From NCBI GenBank assembly GCA_023954715.1, contig JAGSHD010000004.1, forward strand, positions 62,001 to 126,000: DNA of 64,000 nt. Direction: 5' to 3'. The stretch comes from Candidatus Cloacimonadota bacterium. GTDB lineage: Bacteria > Muiribacteriota > UBA6191. Shown one piece after another: positions 19,279 to 28,266 of the stretch. A program made the position numbers and the translations under genes. Numbering within the stretch: the first letter of the stretch is position 1; every line of letters starts with the position of its first letter. Under the pieces are notes generated by a model that was not told the DNA's origin, searched no databases, and saw only the letters and a program-made list of their open reading frames with translations.

Positions 19279-19689
19279 TCACGATAAGATTGTAAATACT
19301 ATTTTTCTAGTATGAGAGTGATTTCTGTGCTCCCATAAATAGATCCCTTGCCAAGTACCTATATTTAATCGTCCATTTGAAATTGGGATGGATAATGAAG
19401 TTTGTGTTAAACAAGATTTTAAATGAGAGGTAGTATCATCTGGCCCCTCCGCTGTATGAGTATGCCAACTTTGATGCTCTGGAACCAATCTTTCTAAAAA
19501 CTCTAACATATCGGCCTTTGCGCTGGGATCTGCATTTTCTTGTATTGTTAAAGATGCAGAAGTATGTTTTATAAAAATATTTATCAAGCCCATATCTACA
19601 CTAGATTCTCTAAGAAAAGTATCAATTTCATGCGTAAACTCATACAAGCCTTTGCCCCTAGTATTTAAGCTAAAAGTTTGCTGTTTCAT
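19279..19689 (-). CDS. yjbQ: YjbQ family protein (UPF0047)
   Basis: A 136-residue single-domain protein of the YjbQ family, for which a weak thiamine-phosphate synthase activity has been reported; the physiological role is uncertain. Family features are KHTSASLTIQENADP near the middle, the WHTHTAEGPDDTTSHLK stretch with clustered histidines, and GTWQGIYLWEHR at the end. I place the start at the ATG giving MKQQTFSL because AAGGGAG lies 9 bases ahead; an upstream TTG would add nine residues. It is transcribed away from the sugar-transferase gene, with about 50 bases between the two chosen starts. Confidence 0.88.
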   Translation of the reverse strand: MKQQTFSLNTRGKGLYEFTHEIDTFLRESSVDMGLINIFIKHTSASLTIQENADPSAKADMLEFLERLVPEHQSWHTHTAEGPDDTTSHLKSCLTQTSLSIPISNGRLNIGTWQGIYLWEHRNHSHTRKIVFTILS

Positions 19690-19739
19690 TCCTCTAAACT
19701 CCCTTGCAGTTTGCAATTATTCGTGATAGTGTTTCTCGT

Positions 19740-21128
19740 ATGAGAGCCAAACCAAATACAATATCAGGATTTTTTGCGTCTATCATAGATATTTTTGCTA
19801 TCTATGTCATCTTATGTTTTAGTTTTTACTTTCGTTTCTATGCTGGTTTAATAGATGTAACAAAGGGTATACCTGATTTTCAAACCTATTCCTATACCTT
19901 TATTCTAATCGCCATTTTGTTTTATGGTATCTTTGTTTTTGCTGGTCAATACCAAAAGGGTTTTCGATTTACACCCGAATACAGTTGGCTTTTAAGTAAA
20001 AACATCTTTTATGGTTTTTTACTTTTGACATCCTTTGCTTTTTTTTACCGCGATTTTGATTTTTCACGGTTAACAGTAACTATATCTTTTGTATTTGTGT
20101 TTGTATTTTTAAATCTATTTTCTTTTATAAAAGCTATTTTTTTACAAGCTATTGCTCCAAGTTCTTTCAAAAGAAACAATATTCTTATTGTTGGTACAGG
20201 TGACCGAGCAATTGAGATTTATAAGAGCTTAAAAGCCACAAATCAGTCTTTAAACTTATCTGTAATCGGCCCTTCTTCGATTCACCTTCCATCTGAGATT
20301 AATTATCTAGGAGCGCTAAAGAGCTTCAAAACAATATCTCAAGAACACCTTATCAATGAGGTCATCATAGCTCTAGAAGGTAAAGAGGGTAAAAAAGCCA
20401 TCGAGATCGTTGAAGAGTGTGAACAAAAAGGTATTTTCTTTTCGGTAACTCCTGATCTTTTTGAAATTGTTACCAATAAAGTCGAAATCGGCGCAATACA
20501 TGGCGTGCCTGTTGTATCGATTGGCTCTAGTCATAAAAGTACCGGAATCCAGTATACTTTAAAGATTCTAATGGATCGAATACTCAGTGGAGTTTCACTT
20601 ATAGCTCTATCTCCATTATTTTTCATCATCTATGTGATGATTAAAATTGAAGATGGTGGTCCAGCCTTTTATTCCCAAGAACGCGTAGGTTTAAATGGAG
20701 AAACTTTTAATATGTATAAGTTTCGGTCTATGAGAACGGACGCTGAAGACAAATCAGGCCCTACCTGGGCAGTTAAAGGTGATACTCGCTGGACAAAAGC
20801 AGGTACCTTTCTTCGTAAAACCTCCATTGATGAACTACCCCAACTCTGGAACGTTTTAATTGGACAAATGTCACTTGTTGGAGCTAGACCCGAACGACCA
20901 TTCTTTGTGAATAAATTCAAAGAACAAATCCCTGGATATATGGTTCGTCACAGAATGCCTGTAGGTATTACTGGTTGGGCTCAATGTAATGGGTTACGGG
21001 GGCAGTCAAGTATCGAAGATCGTACAACTTATGATTTACATTACGTTGAAAATTGGTCTTTTGCTTTAGACATCAAAATCTTATTTCAAACTATCTTTAA
21101 ACTAGTTTTTATTCAATCTGGATATTAA
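19740..21128 (+). CDS. polyprenyl-phosphate sugar-1-phosphate transferase (WcaJ/WbaP type)
   Basis: Starts a surface polysaccharide by moving a sugar-1-phosphate from a nucleotide sugar to undecaprenyl phosphate. The N-terminal half has four hydrophobic segments and a CoA-binding-like Rossmann stretch (LIVGTGDRAIEIYKSL). The C-terminal half is the bacterial sugar-transferase domain with FYSQERVGLNG, MYKFRSMRTDAED, TSIDELPQLWNVL, SLVGARPERP and GITGWAQ. The length is about 462 residues. The start is uncertain: I chose the ATG (MRAKPNT), but an in-frame TTG 36 bases upstream is also possible; neither has a strong ribosome site. It is the likely initiator for the glycan island that follows. Confidence 0.92.
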   Translation: MRAKPNTISGFFASIIDIFAIYVILCFSFYFRFYAGLIDVTKGIPDFQTYSYTFILIAILFYGIFVFAGQYQKGFRFTPEYSWLLSKNIFYGFLLLTSFAFFYRDFDFSRLTVTISFVFVFVFLNLFSFIKAIFLQAIAPSSFKRNNILIVGTGDRAIEIYKSLKATNQSLNLSVIGPSSIHLPSEINYLGALKSFKTISQEHLINEVIIALEGKEGKKAIEIVEECEQKGIFFSVTPDLFEIVTNKVEIGAIHGVPVVSIGSSHKSTGIQYTLKILMDRILSGVSLIALSPLFFIIYVMIKIEDGGPAFYSQERVGLNGETFNMYKFRSMRTDAEDKSGPTWAVKGDTRWTKAGTFLRKTSIDELPQLWNVLIGQMSLVGARPERPFFVNKFKEQIPGYMVRHRMPVGITGWAQCNGLRGQSSIEDRTTYDLHYVENWSFALDIKILFQTIFKLVFIQSGY

Positions 21129-21136
21129 CGCTTGAA

Positions 21137-21670
21137 TTAAGTTTTTCTAAACCACTTTTTAAAAACTTTCACCAACTCAAAATCTAGCCATTTCGAAAAT
21201 AGTATTATGGGACTATACCCTTTTACACTAGCTCTATGCATAACATACAACATGGCTACTGAAGTAACTATTAAATTTATTGGTGAAGCCAACGGCCATT
21301 GATATGGATTTAAAAACTTTTCCAAAGAAAATGGCCATAGTAAATAAATGGGCCATATATATCCATCACTACCAGCAGAACCTAAAAAATCACAAATTAA
21401 ATGTAAATAAAATGACAAGCTTGCATAAGTTGCTAAACGAATATTTTTCATCAAAAAAGCGATGCAAATGAATATTAAGAGGCCCGTAAATATAGAATGT
21501 CCAACAGTATGGTGCCATAGATGATAAGTCTTAACATCCATCAATAAGCCCAAACCATCTAAATCTGGCCCTACTCCACATAAGGTCACTATAAGTAAAT
21601 CTCTCTTACTTACAGATTCACCTTGATCTGCTACCAACCAAGAAAGTAAAAAATGAGTTTGAATATGCAT
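21137..21670 (-). CDS. YdjM-like inner-membrane metal-dependent hydrolase family protein
   Basis: A 177-residue membrane protein of the LexA-binding/YdjM (DUF457-like) family. It has the early His (MHIQTH), GVGPDLDGLGLL, HHTVGHS and the histidine/aspartate-bearing FYLHLICDFLGS, which together resemble a membrane-embedded metal site. About four hydrophobic segments are predicted. The reaction is unknown. It is convergent with the sugar-transferase gene, with 8 bases between stops, and lies 18 bases downstream of the ATPase gene on the same strand, probably in one operon. Confidence 0.72.
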   Translation of the reverse strand: MHIQTHFLLSWLVADQGESVSKRDLLIVTLCGVGPDLDGLGLLMDVKTYHLWHHTVGHSIFTGLLIFICIAFLMKNIRLATYASLSFYLHLICDFLGSAGSDGYIWPIYLLWPFSLEKFLNPYQWPLASPINLIVTSVAMLYVMHRASVKGYSPIILFSKWLDFELVKVFKKWFRKT

Positions 21671-21688
21671 TTGCAGGATTAAAAACTA

Positions 21689-22966
21689 TTAAGAACCCAA
21701 CTTTAAAGATACCTTAACTTTATCTTTTTTAGGTGCACTCGGAGTCGATGTTGCTTGTGGCTGTTGTCCAGGCATCATACCTGGCATCATTCCTGGCATC
21801 ATGCCAGACATTTGAGAGTTATAATCATTTTGCTCATTTGATGAATTTTTCTTTTTCTTTGGTTTTCGATTAGGGTCTGGATCTAAAAACTCTACTTCTT
21901 CGGCTGCTACAATTTCACCAATCACCTTATCAATTCTATTAAAATTTTGAAGCTCTTGATCTAGCTCCAGTCCTAATTCATAAAATCGACCGTTTAAACG
22001 ATGGACCATAAATTGTACGTTTTGCTCTGGTTCAATGTCTACAGGAAAAGTATCTAAACTTAAATTAACAACCTCCATATCCGGAATGTAATCTACATCT
22101 TTTTGAAGGTTTTCTGCTTTTTGACTCAACTGTTTATTTAATTCGATACTATCATTCCAGTTTTTACTCATTGTAAAACCAAAGTCAATTAAATCTTCAA
22201 TGTCTGGACAATCTTTACAATCAGACAGGCTTACTCGTTCTTGATTATCCTTTTCATCTATTTTTATGGCTTCTCTAGTAATAGCTGCCCCAATGATCAC
22301 TGGGATATTTTGAGATAGTGCAATGGACTTTAAAGAGTTTACAACATCTTCAGTCTTTAAAATCCTTGAACTAATGGGATGATTACTCGGAACAGACTGT
22401 AACCCATCAACAACTAATACAAAGTTTTTTGTTTTGTATTTTTGTTTTAAAGCTTTGATCTCTTTTTCAATGGCTAAAGGCGTAGAAGTTTGTGAACCAG
22501 AAACAATATGAAGATAATTTTGATATTTAGAAAAGTCATCTAATGCTTTTTGAAATGCTGCTTTTCTAGTGGAGTTACCTAGTATCTTTGCTTTTTGTAG
22601 TGTGTCTAAAGGCAGATTTGATGCCCAAGATGCAGCTGAATACAATAAATCTATTACGGGTCTTTTAAAAGTATAATATAAAACAGGAACTTTCTTATCT
22701 CTAATAATAGAGCAAGCCATAGCCAATAATAAGGAGCTTTTTAATCTATTTTTAGAGCCTAACACCAAGCTTAAATTACCCTTTCTTACTCCAGAAATAA
22801 GCTGACTTAACTCAGGAAACTCTGAAAATCCATAACCAAGGAGTTCTCTTTTTCCATCGGCTTCTCTGCCTTCAAACTCGTTCATTAACTGCTTTAATGG
22901 ATAAGCTAAAGGAAGTGCACTCGATTTTAATGGAACTGCTGTTTTTACTACTTTTTTTTCTGGCAT
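21689..22966 (-). CDS. DnaB/RecA-fold ATPase-like protein with degenerate P-loop
   Basis: A 425-residue protein whose core (about 45-260) resembles the RecA-like domain of DnaB-type helicases. It reads RKGNLSLVLGSKNRLKSSLLLAMA, then LYYTFKRP, then a Walker B-like FVLVVDGLQ (D187) and IPVIIGAAI. The P-loop-like GSKNRLKSS (70-78) lacks the glycine normally just before the Lys-Ser/Thr, so ATP binding may be altered. The C-terminal 70 residues are low-complexity, with three MMPG units and a lysine-rich end. No DnaB N-terminal domain is present, so it is not the replicative helicase. The function is unknown. Confidence 0.55.
   Translation of the reverse strand: MPEKKVVKTAVPLKSSALPLAYPLKQLMNEFEGREADGKRELLGYGFSEFPELSQLISGVRKGNLSLVLGSKNRLKSSLLLAMACSIIRDKKVPVLYYTFKRPVIDLLYSAASWASNLPLDTLQKAKILGNSTRKAAFQKALDDFSKYQNYLHIVSGSQTSTPLAIEKEIKALKQKYKTKNFVLVVDGLQSVPSNHPISSRILKTEDVVNSLKSIALSQNIPVIIGAAITREAIKIDEKDNQERVSLSDCKDCPDIEDLIDFGFTMSKNWNDSIELNKQLSQKAENLQKDVDYIPDMEVVNLSLDTFPVDIEPEQNVQFMVHRLNGRFYELGLELDQELQNFNRIDKVIGEIVAAEEVEFLDPDPNRKPKKKKNSSNEQNDYNSQMSGMMPGMMPGMMPGQQPQATSTPSAPKKDKVKVSLKLGS
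21768..21803 (-). repeat. three 12-base tandem repeats encoding MMPG units
   Basis: Three adjacent 12-base units (plus-strand forms CCAGGCATCATA, CCTGGCATCATT, CCTGGCATCATG) encode MMPG-MMPG-MMPG in the tail of the DnaB-like protein; a fourth, diverged unit follows. The repeat is in frame and could vary in number by slippage. Confidence 0.8.
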
Positions 22967-23090
22967 CTTTACTCACTTTAAACTAAGACTAAACATCTGA
23001 CTATTGGGATACAACCCACTATTAATAGCTTTAAAATCAAGCCTTTACTAATCAGACATTAGGATCTTTTAAACTCTTGCGTTTGACTCT

Positions 23091-23118
23091 ATAATATAAG
23101 TATACTAAAAGAAATCAA
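23091..23118 (-). promoter_or_regulatory. possible sigma-70-type promoter for the DnaB-like gene
   Basis: Read on the minus strand, TTGATT (23113-23118) is followed after 16 bases by TATTAT (23091-23096), about 120 bases before the ATG. The match is moderate and the region is AT-rich, so chance is possible. The same intergenic space must also carry the promoter for the plus-strand epimerase gene; a TTGACA occurs at 23134-23139 but has no good -10 partner. Confidence 0.35.
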
Positions 23119-23185
23119 AATTGAGAATTGTCTTTGACAGTTCCTTTTACAGCGTGTCACAAAATCTATCTACTTTTCTTAAATT

Positions 23186-24052
23186 ATGAATGTTTTAATC
23201 ACAGGAATCATGGGACAAGTTGGCTTTAACTTAGCTAATTTCTTTTCTGAACAATCTCACAATGTCATTGGCACTTATAACCAACAAGTTTGTTTGAACT
23301 TTCCTTCTCATAAAATTGACCTAAATAAGCTGACTGATACTCCAAGAAATTCACTTAAAGATATTGATGTAGATTTCATCATTCATTGTGCCGCTATCAC
23401 AGATGTTAATTTAGCTCAAAAAAAACCAAACCTTAGCTACAAAATAAATACCGATGCTACCCAAGCCATAGTTAGTTTTGCTAAATCTAAAAATATACCT
23501 ATTGTTTACTTGTCTACTGACTTTGTCTTTAATGGCTTTAGTGGTAACTACACAGAAAACTCTCCAACAGAGGCCTTATCTCATTATGCTCTTAGTAAGT
23601 TATATGGAGAGAGTTTTGTTAAGAGTTATCAAAAAGGCATCATTTTACGCTTCACCCCTATCGGACATGTTAATTCCTTAAATCATCAAGGACATAGTTT
23701 ATTAGACTGGATTATACAATCAGCCTTACACCAACAAAAGATCCAGTTGTTTCGAGATAAAACCTTTAGCCCTATATCAAGCTATGAAATCTTTCAAACA
23801 ATTTTAAAGCTTATAAAAAATCAACAATATGGTCTATACCATCTAGCCTCTCAAGAGAATTCAATTTATAGTGCTGGTAAATTAATCCAAGAAGTTTTTC
23901 AACTAAAACCTACAGTAGAACCTTCTATTTTCCCACAAAATGACTATTCAAAGATTCGGCCTAAGTACTCACATTTAAACAGTAAGTATCTTCCATTATT
24001 TGATTTAAAGACTATTTTAAAAAACCTTAAATCTCAAAGAGCTTTGAAATGA
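23186..24052 (+). CDS. RmlD-like NAD(P)-dependent sugar reductase/epimerase
   Basis: A 288-residue extended SDR close to dTDP-4-dehydrorhamnose reductase. It has the N-terminal Rossmann motif TGIMGQVG, the VDFIIHCAAITDV stretch, the catalytic region YLSTDFVFNG and YALSK (YxxxK), and late RFTPIG. RmlD itself makes dTDP-L-rhamnose, but no RmlA, RmlB or RmlC neighbour is seen, so the substrate is uncertain. It begins the plus-strand glycan operon and overlaps the next gene by 4 bases (ATGA). Confidence 0.8.
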   Translation: MNVLITGIMGQVGFNLANFFSEQSHNVIGTYNQQVCLNFPSHKIDLNKLTDTPRNSLKDIDVDFIIHCAAITDVNLAQKKPNLSYKINTDATQAIVSFAKSKNIPIVYLSTDFVFNGFSGNYTENSPTEALSHYALSKLYGESFVKSYQKGIILRFTPIGHVNSLNHQGHSLLDWIIQSALHQQKIQLFRDKTFSPISSYEIFQTILKLIKNQQYGLYHLASQENSIYSAGKLIQEVFQLKPTVEPSIFPQNDYSKIRPKYSHLNSKYLPLFDLKTILKNLKSQRALK

Positions 24053-24987
24053 GTCTGGACTACTCTATTCTCATTTTAAACTACAATGGTGACTTTGTGC
24101 TTAAAAGGTCGATTGACCATACTTTAAAAATGATGGATCAATGCTCTCTTCTTGGTGAACTTATCATTGTAGATAACAATAGTAGCGATGAGAGCCGTAA
24201 AATTATAAAAGACTATAACAACAAGATCGTACCCTTTCTATTGAATGAAAATTTAGTCCTGTGTGCCTATAATCAAGCATTCAATATAGCTAAGGGTAAA
24301 ATACTGATACTTTTAAATAATGATGAGTTTATTCAAGAAAACTATATACAAAATCTGATTGAAAACTTCTCAAAAAATACTAATCTATTTTTGGCTGTCC
24401 CTAAAAGTATAGACGAAGATTCCTTAGAGTATCAGTCTGGTTTAATTGATGCTGATATCAAGTTTGGGCACATACTTCTAAAGCATTCTTTTACAGAAAG
24501 TGAAATTGATAAAAGAAGATCACTACCGTTTGGAAGCCTAGGTGCTTATTGTAAAGATAAACTAAAACTCGTTGGTGGTTTTGAGAAACTATTATTGCCA
24601 TTTTATTGGGAAGATGTAGACCTATCTTATCGGGCTCGTAAAATTGGATTTGATATTATTTATGAACCTAGTGCTGTTACAAAACATATAAATCAAGCTA
24701 CCATCTCTAAGTTTGATCGATCCTTTGTGATCGCAACAAATCGACGTAACAAACTACTCTTTTTTTGGCTCAATGTAACAGACCTCAATTTATGGATTTA
24801 TCATATTTTGTATTTTCCATTCTTTTTGTTAAAATCCCTGTTTGTAGATAAGACGCTAGACTATATTAAAGCTCTAACTTTTGGAGTGAATAACTTTTCT
24901 GAAATCTACAAAGAAAAACAAAAAAGAAGTAAGGTTTTTAAGCTTAGTGATATGAATATTCTACTAAAAAAGACTAATAATGACTGA
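24049..24987 (+). CDS. glycosyltransferase family 2
   Basis: A 312-residue GT-A-fold glycosyltransferase. It opens with YSILILNYNGD, has the nucleotide-binding VDNNSSDES and the DxD-like LLNNDEF, then an acceptor-side FGSLGAYCKDKLKLVGGF and WEDVDLSYRARKIGF, which is typical of rhamnosyltransferase-like GT2 enzymes. A hydrophobic stretch near residue 240-265 may hold it at the membrane. Donor and acceptor cannot be named. It overlaps both neighbours by 4-8 bases, so the operon is translationally coupled. Confidence 0.86.
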   Translation: MSLDYSILILNYNGDFVLKRSIDHTLKMMDQCSLLGELIIVDNNSSDESRKIIKDYNNKIVPFLLNENLVLCAYNQAFNIAKGKILILLNNDEFIQENYIQNLIENFSKNTNLFLAVPKSIDEDSLEYQSGLIDADIKFGHILLKHSFTESEIDKRRSLPFGSLGAYCKDKLKLVGGFEKLLLPFYWEDVDLSYRARKIGFDIIYEPSAVTKHINQATISKFDRSFVIATNRRNKLLFFWLNVTDLNLWIYHILYFPFFLLKSLFVDKTLDYIKALTFGVNNFSEIYKEKQKRSKVFKLSDMNILLKKTNND

Positions 24988-25714
24988 TAATATAATTAAA
25001 CAGGTAGCTATACATCAACCAGAATGCCTACCTTGGATTGGTTTCTTCAACAAAATGATGCTTGCCCAACAGTATATCATTTTAGATGATGTTCAATATT
25101 GTAGAAGAAACTTCCAACATCGCAATCAAATCCAAGTTAATAATGACAAAGTTTTTCTTACTTTACCTGTACACTGCCCACTCAAATCAATAATAAAAGA
25201 TGTAAAGCTTTCGAATGATACATATATTCAAAAACATATAAATACTATTGAACGAGCATATAAAAAAGATGAGTTTTTTAGCGAGTTCTTTCCTTTATTA
25301 AAGTCTCTTTATCAAAAAAAACACAAGTTTTTACTAGACTTTAATATGCAATTTATCACAAGCATCAGAGATTACCTTAACATAAAAACACCACTATTTT
25401 TTTCTTCTAGCTTCAATCTTAAAAGTACAAAAACGAGTCGAATTATTGACCTAGTAAAATGTGTTGAGGGTAACAGCTATATTACAGGAGTAGTATCCTT
25501 AGATTACCTCGATCCAGAACAATTTGAAAATGAGCAAATTGATTTAAAAATTCATACAACCAAACCTCTATATAGCAATAAACGTAATAAGAAGTTTATC
25601 AGTCACTTATCTATCATCGATTTACTTATGCAATACTCTCCTGCAGACGCCAAAAGAATAATCCTACATTCTGGAACATCTATCGAATATAATGCATATT
25701 CTACCGATAGATAA
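24980..25714 (+). CDS. WbqC family protein
   Basis: A 244-residue WbqC-like protein. The diagnostic N-terminus is IHQPECLPWIGFFNKM followed by DDVQYCRRNFQHRNQI, and it has the late GTSIEYNAY region. The family occurs in O-antigen and other glycan clusters. It is thought to act in sugar amine or acyl modification, but no reaction is established with certainty. It overlaps the GT2 gene by 8 bases. A gap of 61 bases separates it from the radical SAM fusion gene. Confidence 0.82.
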   Translation: MTDNIIKQVAIHQPECLPWIGFFNKMMLAQQYIILDDVQYCRRNFQHRNQIQVNNDKVFLTLPVHCPLKSIIKDVKLSNDTYIQKHINTIERAYKKDEFFSEFFPLLKSLYQKKHKFLLDFNMQFITSIRDYLNIKTPLFFSSSFNLKSTKTSRIIDLVKCVEGNSYITGVVSLDYLDPEQFENEQIDLKIHTTKPLYSNKRNKKFISHLSIIDLLMQYSPADAKRIILHSGTSIEYNAYSTDR

Positions 25715-25775
25715 ATATTGATAATATTAAATCTAACACCCTTACTTTAGAGAAAAATTCACAAAAAGGAATACA

Positions 25776-27302
25776 ATGGATACAAGTTTTGTTGTCCTAA
25801 TAGATCTAGATCAAAACTGGTTGGGACAGAATACAAAAGTTCTACATAAAATTCACGACCACAACTCTTTAGAACTTATCATTCACCAACTTCAAAGGTA
25901 TACTAAGAGTAAAATCTTTCTATCTATTTCTGGAACCAAAAATCTAGAAAAAGTCGAAACACTTCAAACTAAGTTTAAAGATATAGTTTTTCACTTCAGT
26001 AAATACAGTGATGAAGTGCCTAGACTACAAGAAGCGATCAAAACTCTAGAGTCTGATACAATTGTTAGAATAAAAGCAGACAATCCAATTATTGGTACAG
26101 AACTAATAGAAGAAGGGCTAAAATCACTTGAAAAGTTCGATCTTGCCGTGACATGGGGATTTCCAGTAGGAATAAACTTAGAGTTTTATCGTTCAAAGCT
26201 TATATCTGATATCGACTTGGTTGATTTTCATAAACGACCTAAAGAACTCTTCATTTCAGAAAAACAAGATAAGGTTAATATCCAACGGATACAACCAACA
26301 AATAGTAAACTTTTAAGACCTGAATTAAGATGGACAACTGGTTCTGATAGAGACTTCCTTTTTATTAAAAAACTATTAGAAAAGCCTAAAGAGTTTATTA
26401 GTACTAGCCTTTTAGAATGGATAAACTACTCCAATGAATTATTAATTGAATTGCCCCAATCGCCCGTTATGTTAAATATCGAGCCTACCAATAAGTGTAA
26501 CTTAAAGTGCGTCATGTGTCCTCGAGATCAAATGACAAGACCTCTTGGTACCATGAGTATTCAAGATTATAAAAAGTTAATGATACAAGCCCAAGATGCG
26601 GGAGTTACCGAGATAACTTTAAATGGATATGGTGAACCCTTCATTACACAAGAAGTTTATGAAATGGTATCTTTAGCAAAAGAGTTTGGGTTCAACATAA
26701 AAATTAATACTAATGGTCATTATTTAACCGAAGACCGCATCATAAAACTTTTACAAGATCCTCCCCATGTTTTAAGTATAAGCTTAGACGGAGCAACCAA
26801 AGAAGTATATGAAAGAGTCCGTATAAACGGGGATTTTAGCAAAGTACAAAAAGCTATTTCACTATTTATTAAACTTCGAAAAGAACAAAATAAAGAACAT
26901 GAAGTAAAACTCAACCTACAGATCATTAAAATGGATGAAACTCAAGAAGAGGTTGATGAATTTTGTAACTTTTGGAAAGATAAGGTTGATGAAGTTCACG
27001 TTCCTAATGTTCATAATTGGGGTGGCGTAATTCAAAAAAATGGTGTTCTAAATGACCTAGATATAACTAGATATCCATGCAAAGAACTTTTTCGAACAAT
27101 GATGGTATTTTATGATGGAAACGTTTCTATTTGTTGTGCCGTTTTTGACGACAATATGAATCTTGGAAATATTCATGAACAACCCTTAATAGATATTTGG
27201 AATAACTCAGAATACCAATTACTAAGAAAACATCACATCAATGGTGATTTTCATAAGATTGACGTATGTAAAGATTGTAATATGTGGAAAGTATATGGCT
27301 AG
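25776..27302 (+). CDS. nucleotidyltransferase-like / radical SAM-SPASM fusion protein
   Basis: A 508-residue two-domain protein. Residues 1-210 follow the SpsF/CMP-KDO-synthetase-like fold: DTIVRIKADNPIIGTELIEEG matches the usual 'D-x-x-x-R-x-x-x-D-x-P' block, and GFPVGINLEFY follows it. The N-terminal nucleotide-binding loop (normally AR-x-x-S-x-R-x-P-G-K) is missing. Residues 230-508 are a radical SAM enzyme with CNLKCVMC (C241, C245, C248) and a C-terminal SPASM-type cysteine set (ICCAVF, CKDCNMW) for extra iron-sulfur clusters. It presumably modifies a sugar or glycan precursor by radical chemistry; the substrate is unknown. AGGA lies 7 bases before the ATG, and the 3' end overlaps the next radical SAM gene. 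Confidence 0.82.
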   Translation: MDTSFVVLIDLDQNWLGQNTKVLHKIHDHNSLELIIHQLQRYTKSKIFLSISGTKNLEKVETLQTKFKDIVFHFSKYSDEVPRLQEAIKTLESDTIVRIKADNPIIGTELIEEGLKSLEKFDLAVTWGFPVGINLEFYRSKLISDIDLVDFHKRPKELFISEKQDKVNIQRIQPTNSKLLRPELRWTTGSDRDFLFIKKLLEKPKEFISTSLLEWINYSNELLIELPQSPVMLNIEPTNKCNLKCVMCPRDQMTRPLGTMSIQDYKKLMIQAQDAGVTEITLNGYGEPFITQEVYEMVSLAKEFGFNIKINTNGHYLTEDRIIKLLQDPPHVLSISLDGATKEVYERVRINGDFSKVQKAISLFIKLRKEQNKEHEVKLNLQIIKMDETQEEVDEFCNFWKDKVDEVHVPNVHNWGGVIQKNGVLNDLDITRYPCKELFRTMMVFYDGNVSICCAVFDDNMNLGNIHEQPLIDIWNNSEYQLLRKHHINGDFHKIDVCKDCNMWKVYG

Positions 27303-28266
27303 ATATTGGTTAGACGACTTACAAAGAATACTATTTCAAGTACCACAAGCTCCTAATATGGCTCAACTTGAGGCTAACAATGCATGCAATTTAGATTGCA
27401 CAATGTGTCCTAGAAATGAGTTAAATATACAGCTAAAAGAAATGGACTTTGAAGTATATTCAAACACTCTCTATAAATTAAGAGATTTAAATATTAACGA
27501 GATTGATATCGGGGGATGGGGAGAAATAACCTACCATTCAAGATTTTTTGAGTTGATAGAACTTGCGAAAGAGCTTGGGTTTAAAGTTTACTTCACTTCA
27601 AACGGTCTTCTCTTAAATCAAAAGAAGCTAGAAAGGTTATTAGAAATTGGTTTAGATGGAATAACCTTTTCTATAGATAGTGCAGAAAAACAAACTAAAG
27701 ACTTTACTGGTCATATCAATGTACCTGTTTGGAAGAAGCTTCGACTACTATTATCTCTAAGAGATCCTAAGAAAACTCATGTAAAAGTTAATACTTTAGT
27801 TCAAAAAGCAAACTACCATGAAGTTATAGCAATTTCAAACTCTCTAGATAAGCTAAAAATTGACATGCACATCATCTTTGGTCCAAACATTTCAAGAGAT
27901 ATCGAGAACCTTAGGGTACCTTATGATACAGAGTATAAACTATATGAAAGTATCGAAGAACTTAGAGAGTCTAAACAATGGGACATGATTGTCTCTACTC
28001 CATTAGGCAGATATCACAAAGATAAGCGACGATATCATTTTATGCTAGGAGAGAGATGCCCTCAAACTTGGCAGAATATATATGTAAATCGGTCTGGCTA
28101 TGTAACCCCTTGTACGCTGCTACCTGACTGGCATATAGATAAACTAGAAAATATTACTAATATTGATCAACTCTGGAATCATAAAAGATATAAAGACTTC
28201 AGAAGAAATCAAAAACACTATTGTGATGGCTGCGATGCCATGAAATTTGAAAAACATGATAAATAA
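27295..28266 (+). CDS. radical SAM/SPASM domain protein
   Basis: A 323-residue radical SAM enzyme with CNLDCTMC (C31, C35, C38) that binds the SAM-cleaving 4Fe-4S cluster. It also has GGWGEITYHSRF, SNGLLL and ITFSIDSA along the TIM barrel, and a C-terminal SPASM-like region (GERCPQTW, VTPCTLLPDW, CDGCDAM). I start it at ATG (MARYWLD), giving an 8-base overlap with the fusion gene; a longer version from further upstream would be out of keeping with the family. It is a diverged relative of the radical SAM half of the preceding protein. The substrate is unknown but, from context, probably a sugar nucleotide or lipid-linked glycan. Confidence 0.82.
   Translation: MARYWLDDLQRILFQVPQAPNMAQLEANNACNLDCTMCPRNELNIQLKEMDFEVYSNTLYKLRDLNINEIDIGGWGEITYHSRFFELIELAKELGFKVYFTSNGLLLNQKKLERLLEIGLDGITFSIDSAEKQTKDFTGHINVPVWKKLRLLLSLRDPKKTHVKVNTLVQKANYHEVIAISNSLDKLKIDMHIIFGPNISRDIENLRVPYDTEYKLYESIEELRESKQWDMIVSTPLGRYHKDKRRYHFMLGERCPQTWQNIYVNRSGYVTPCTLLPDWHIDKLENITNIDQLWNHKRYKDFRRNQKHYCDGCDAMKFEKHDK

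Noticed and set aside
23134..23165. TTGACA as the promoter of the RmlD-like gene
   Set aside because: No acceptable -10 box 16-18 bases downstream.
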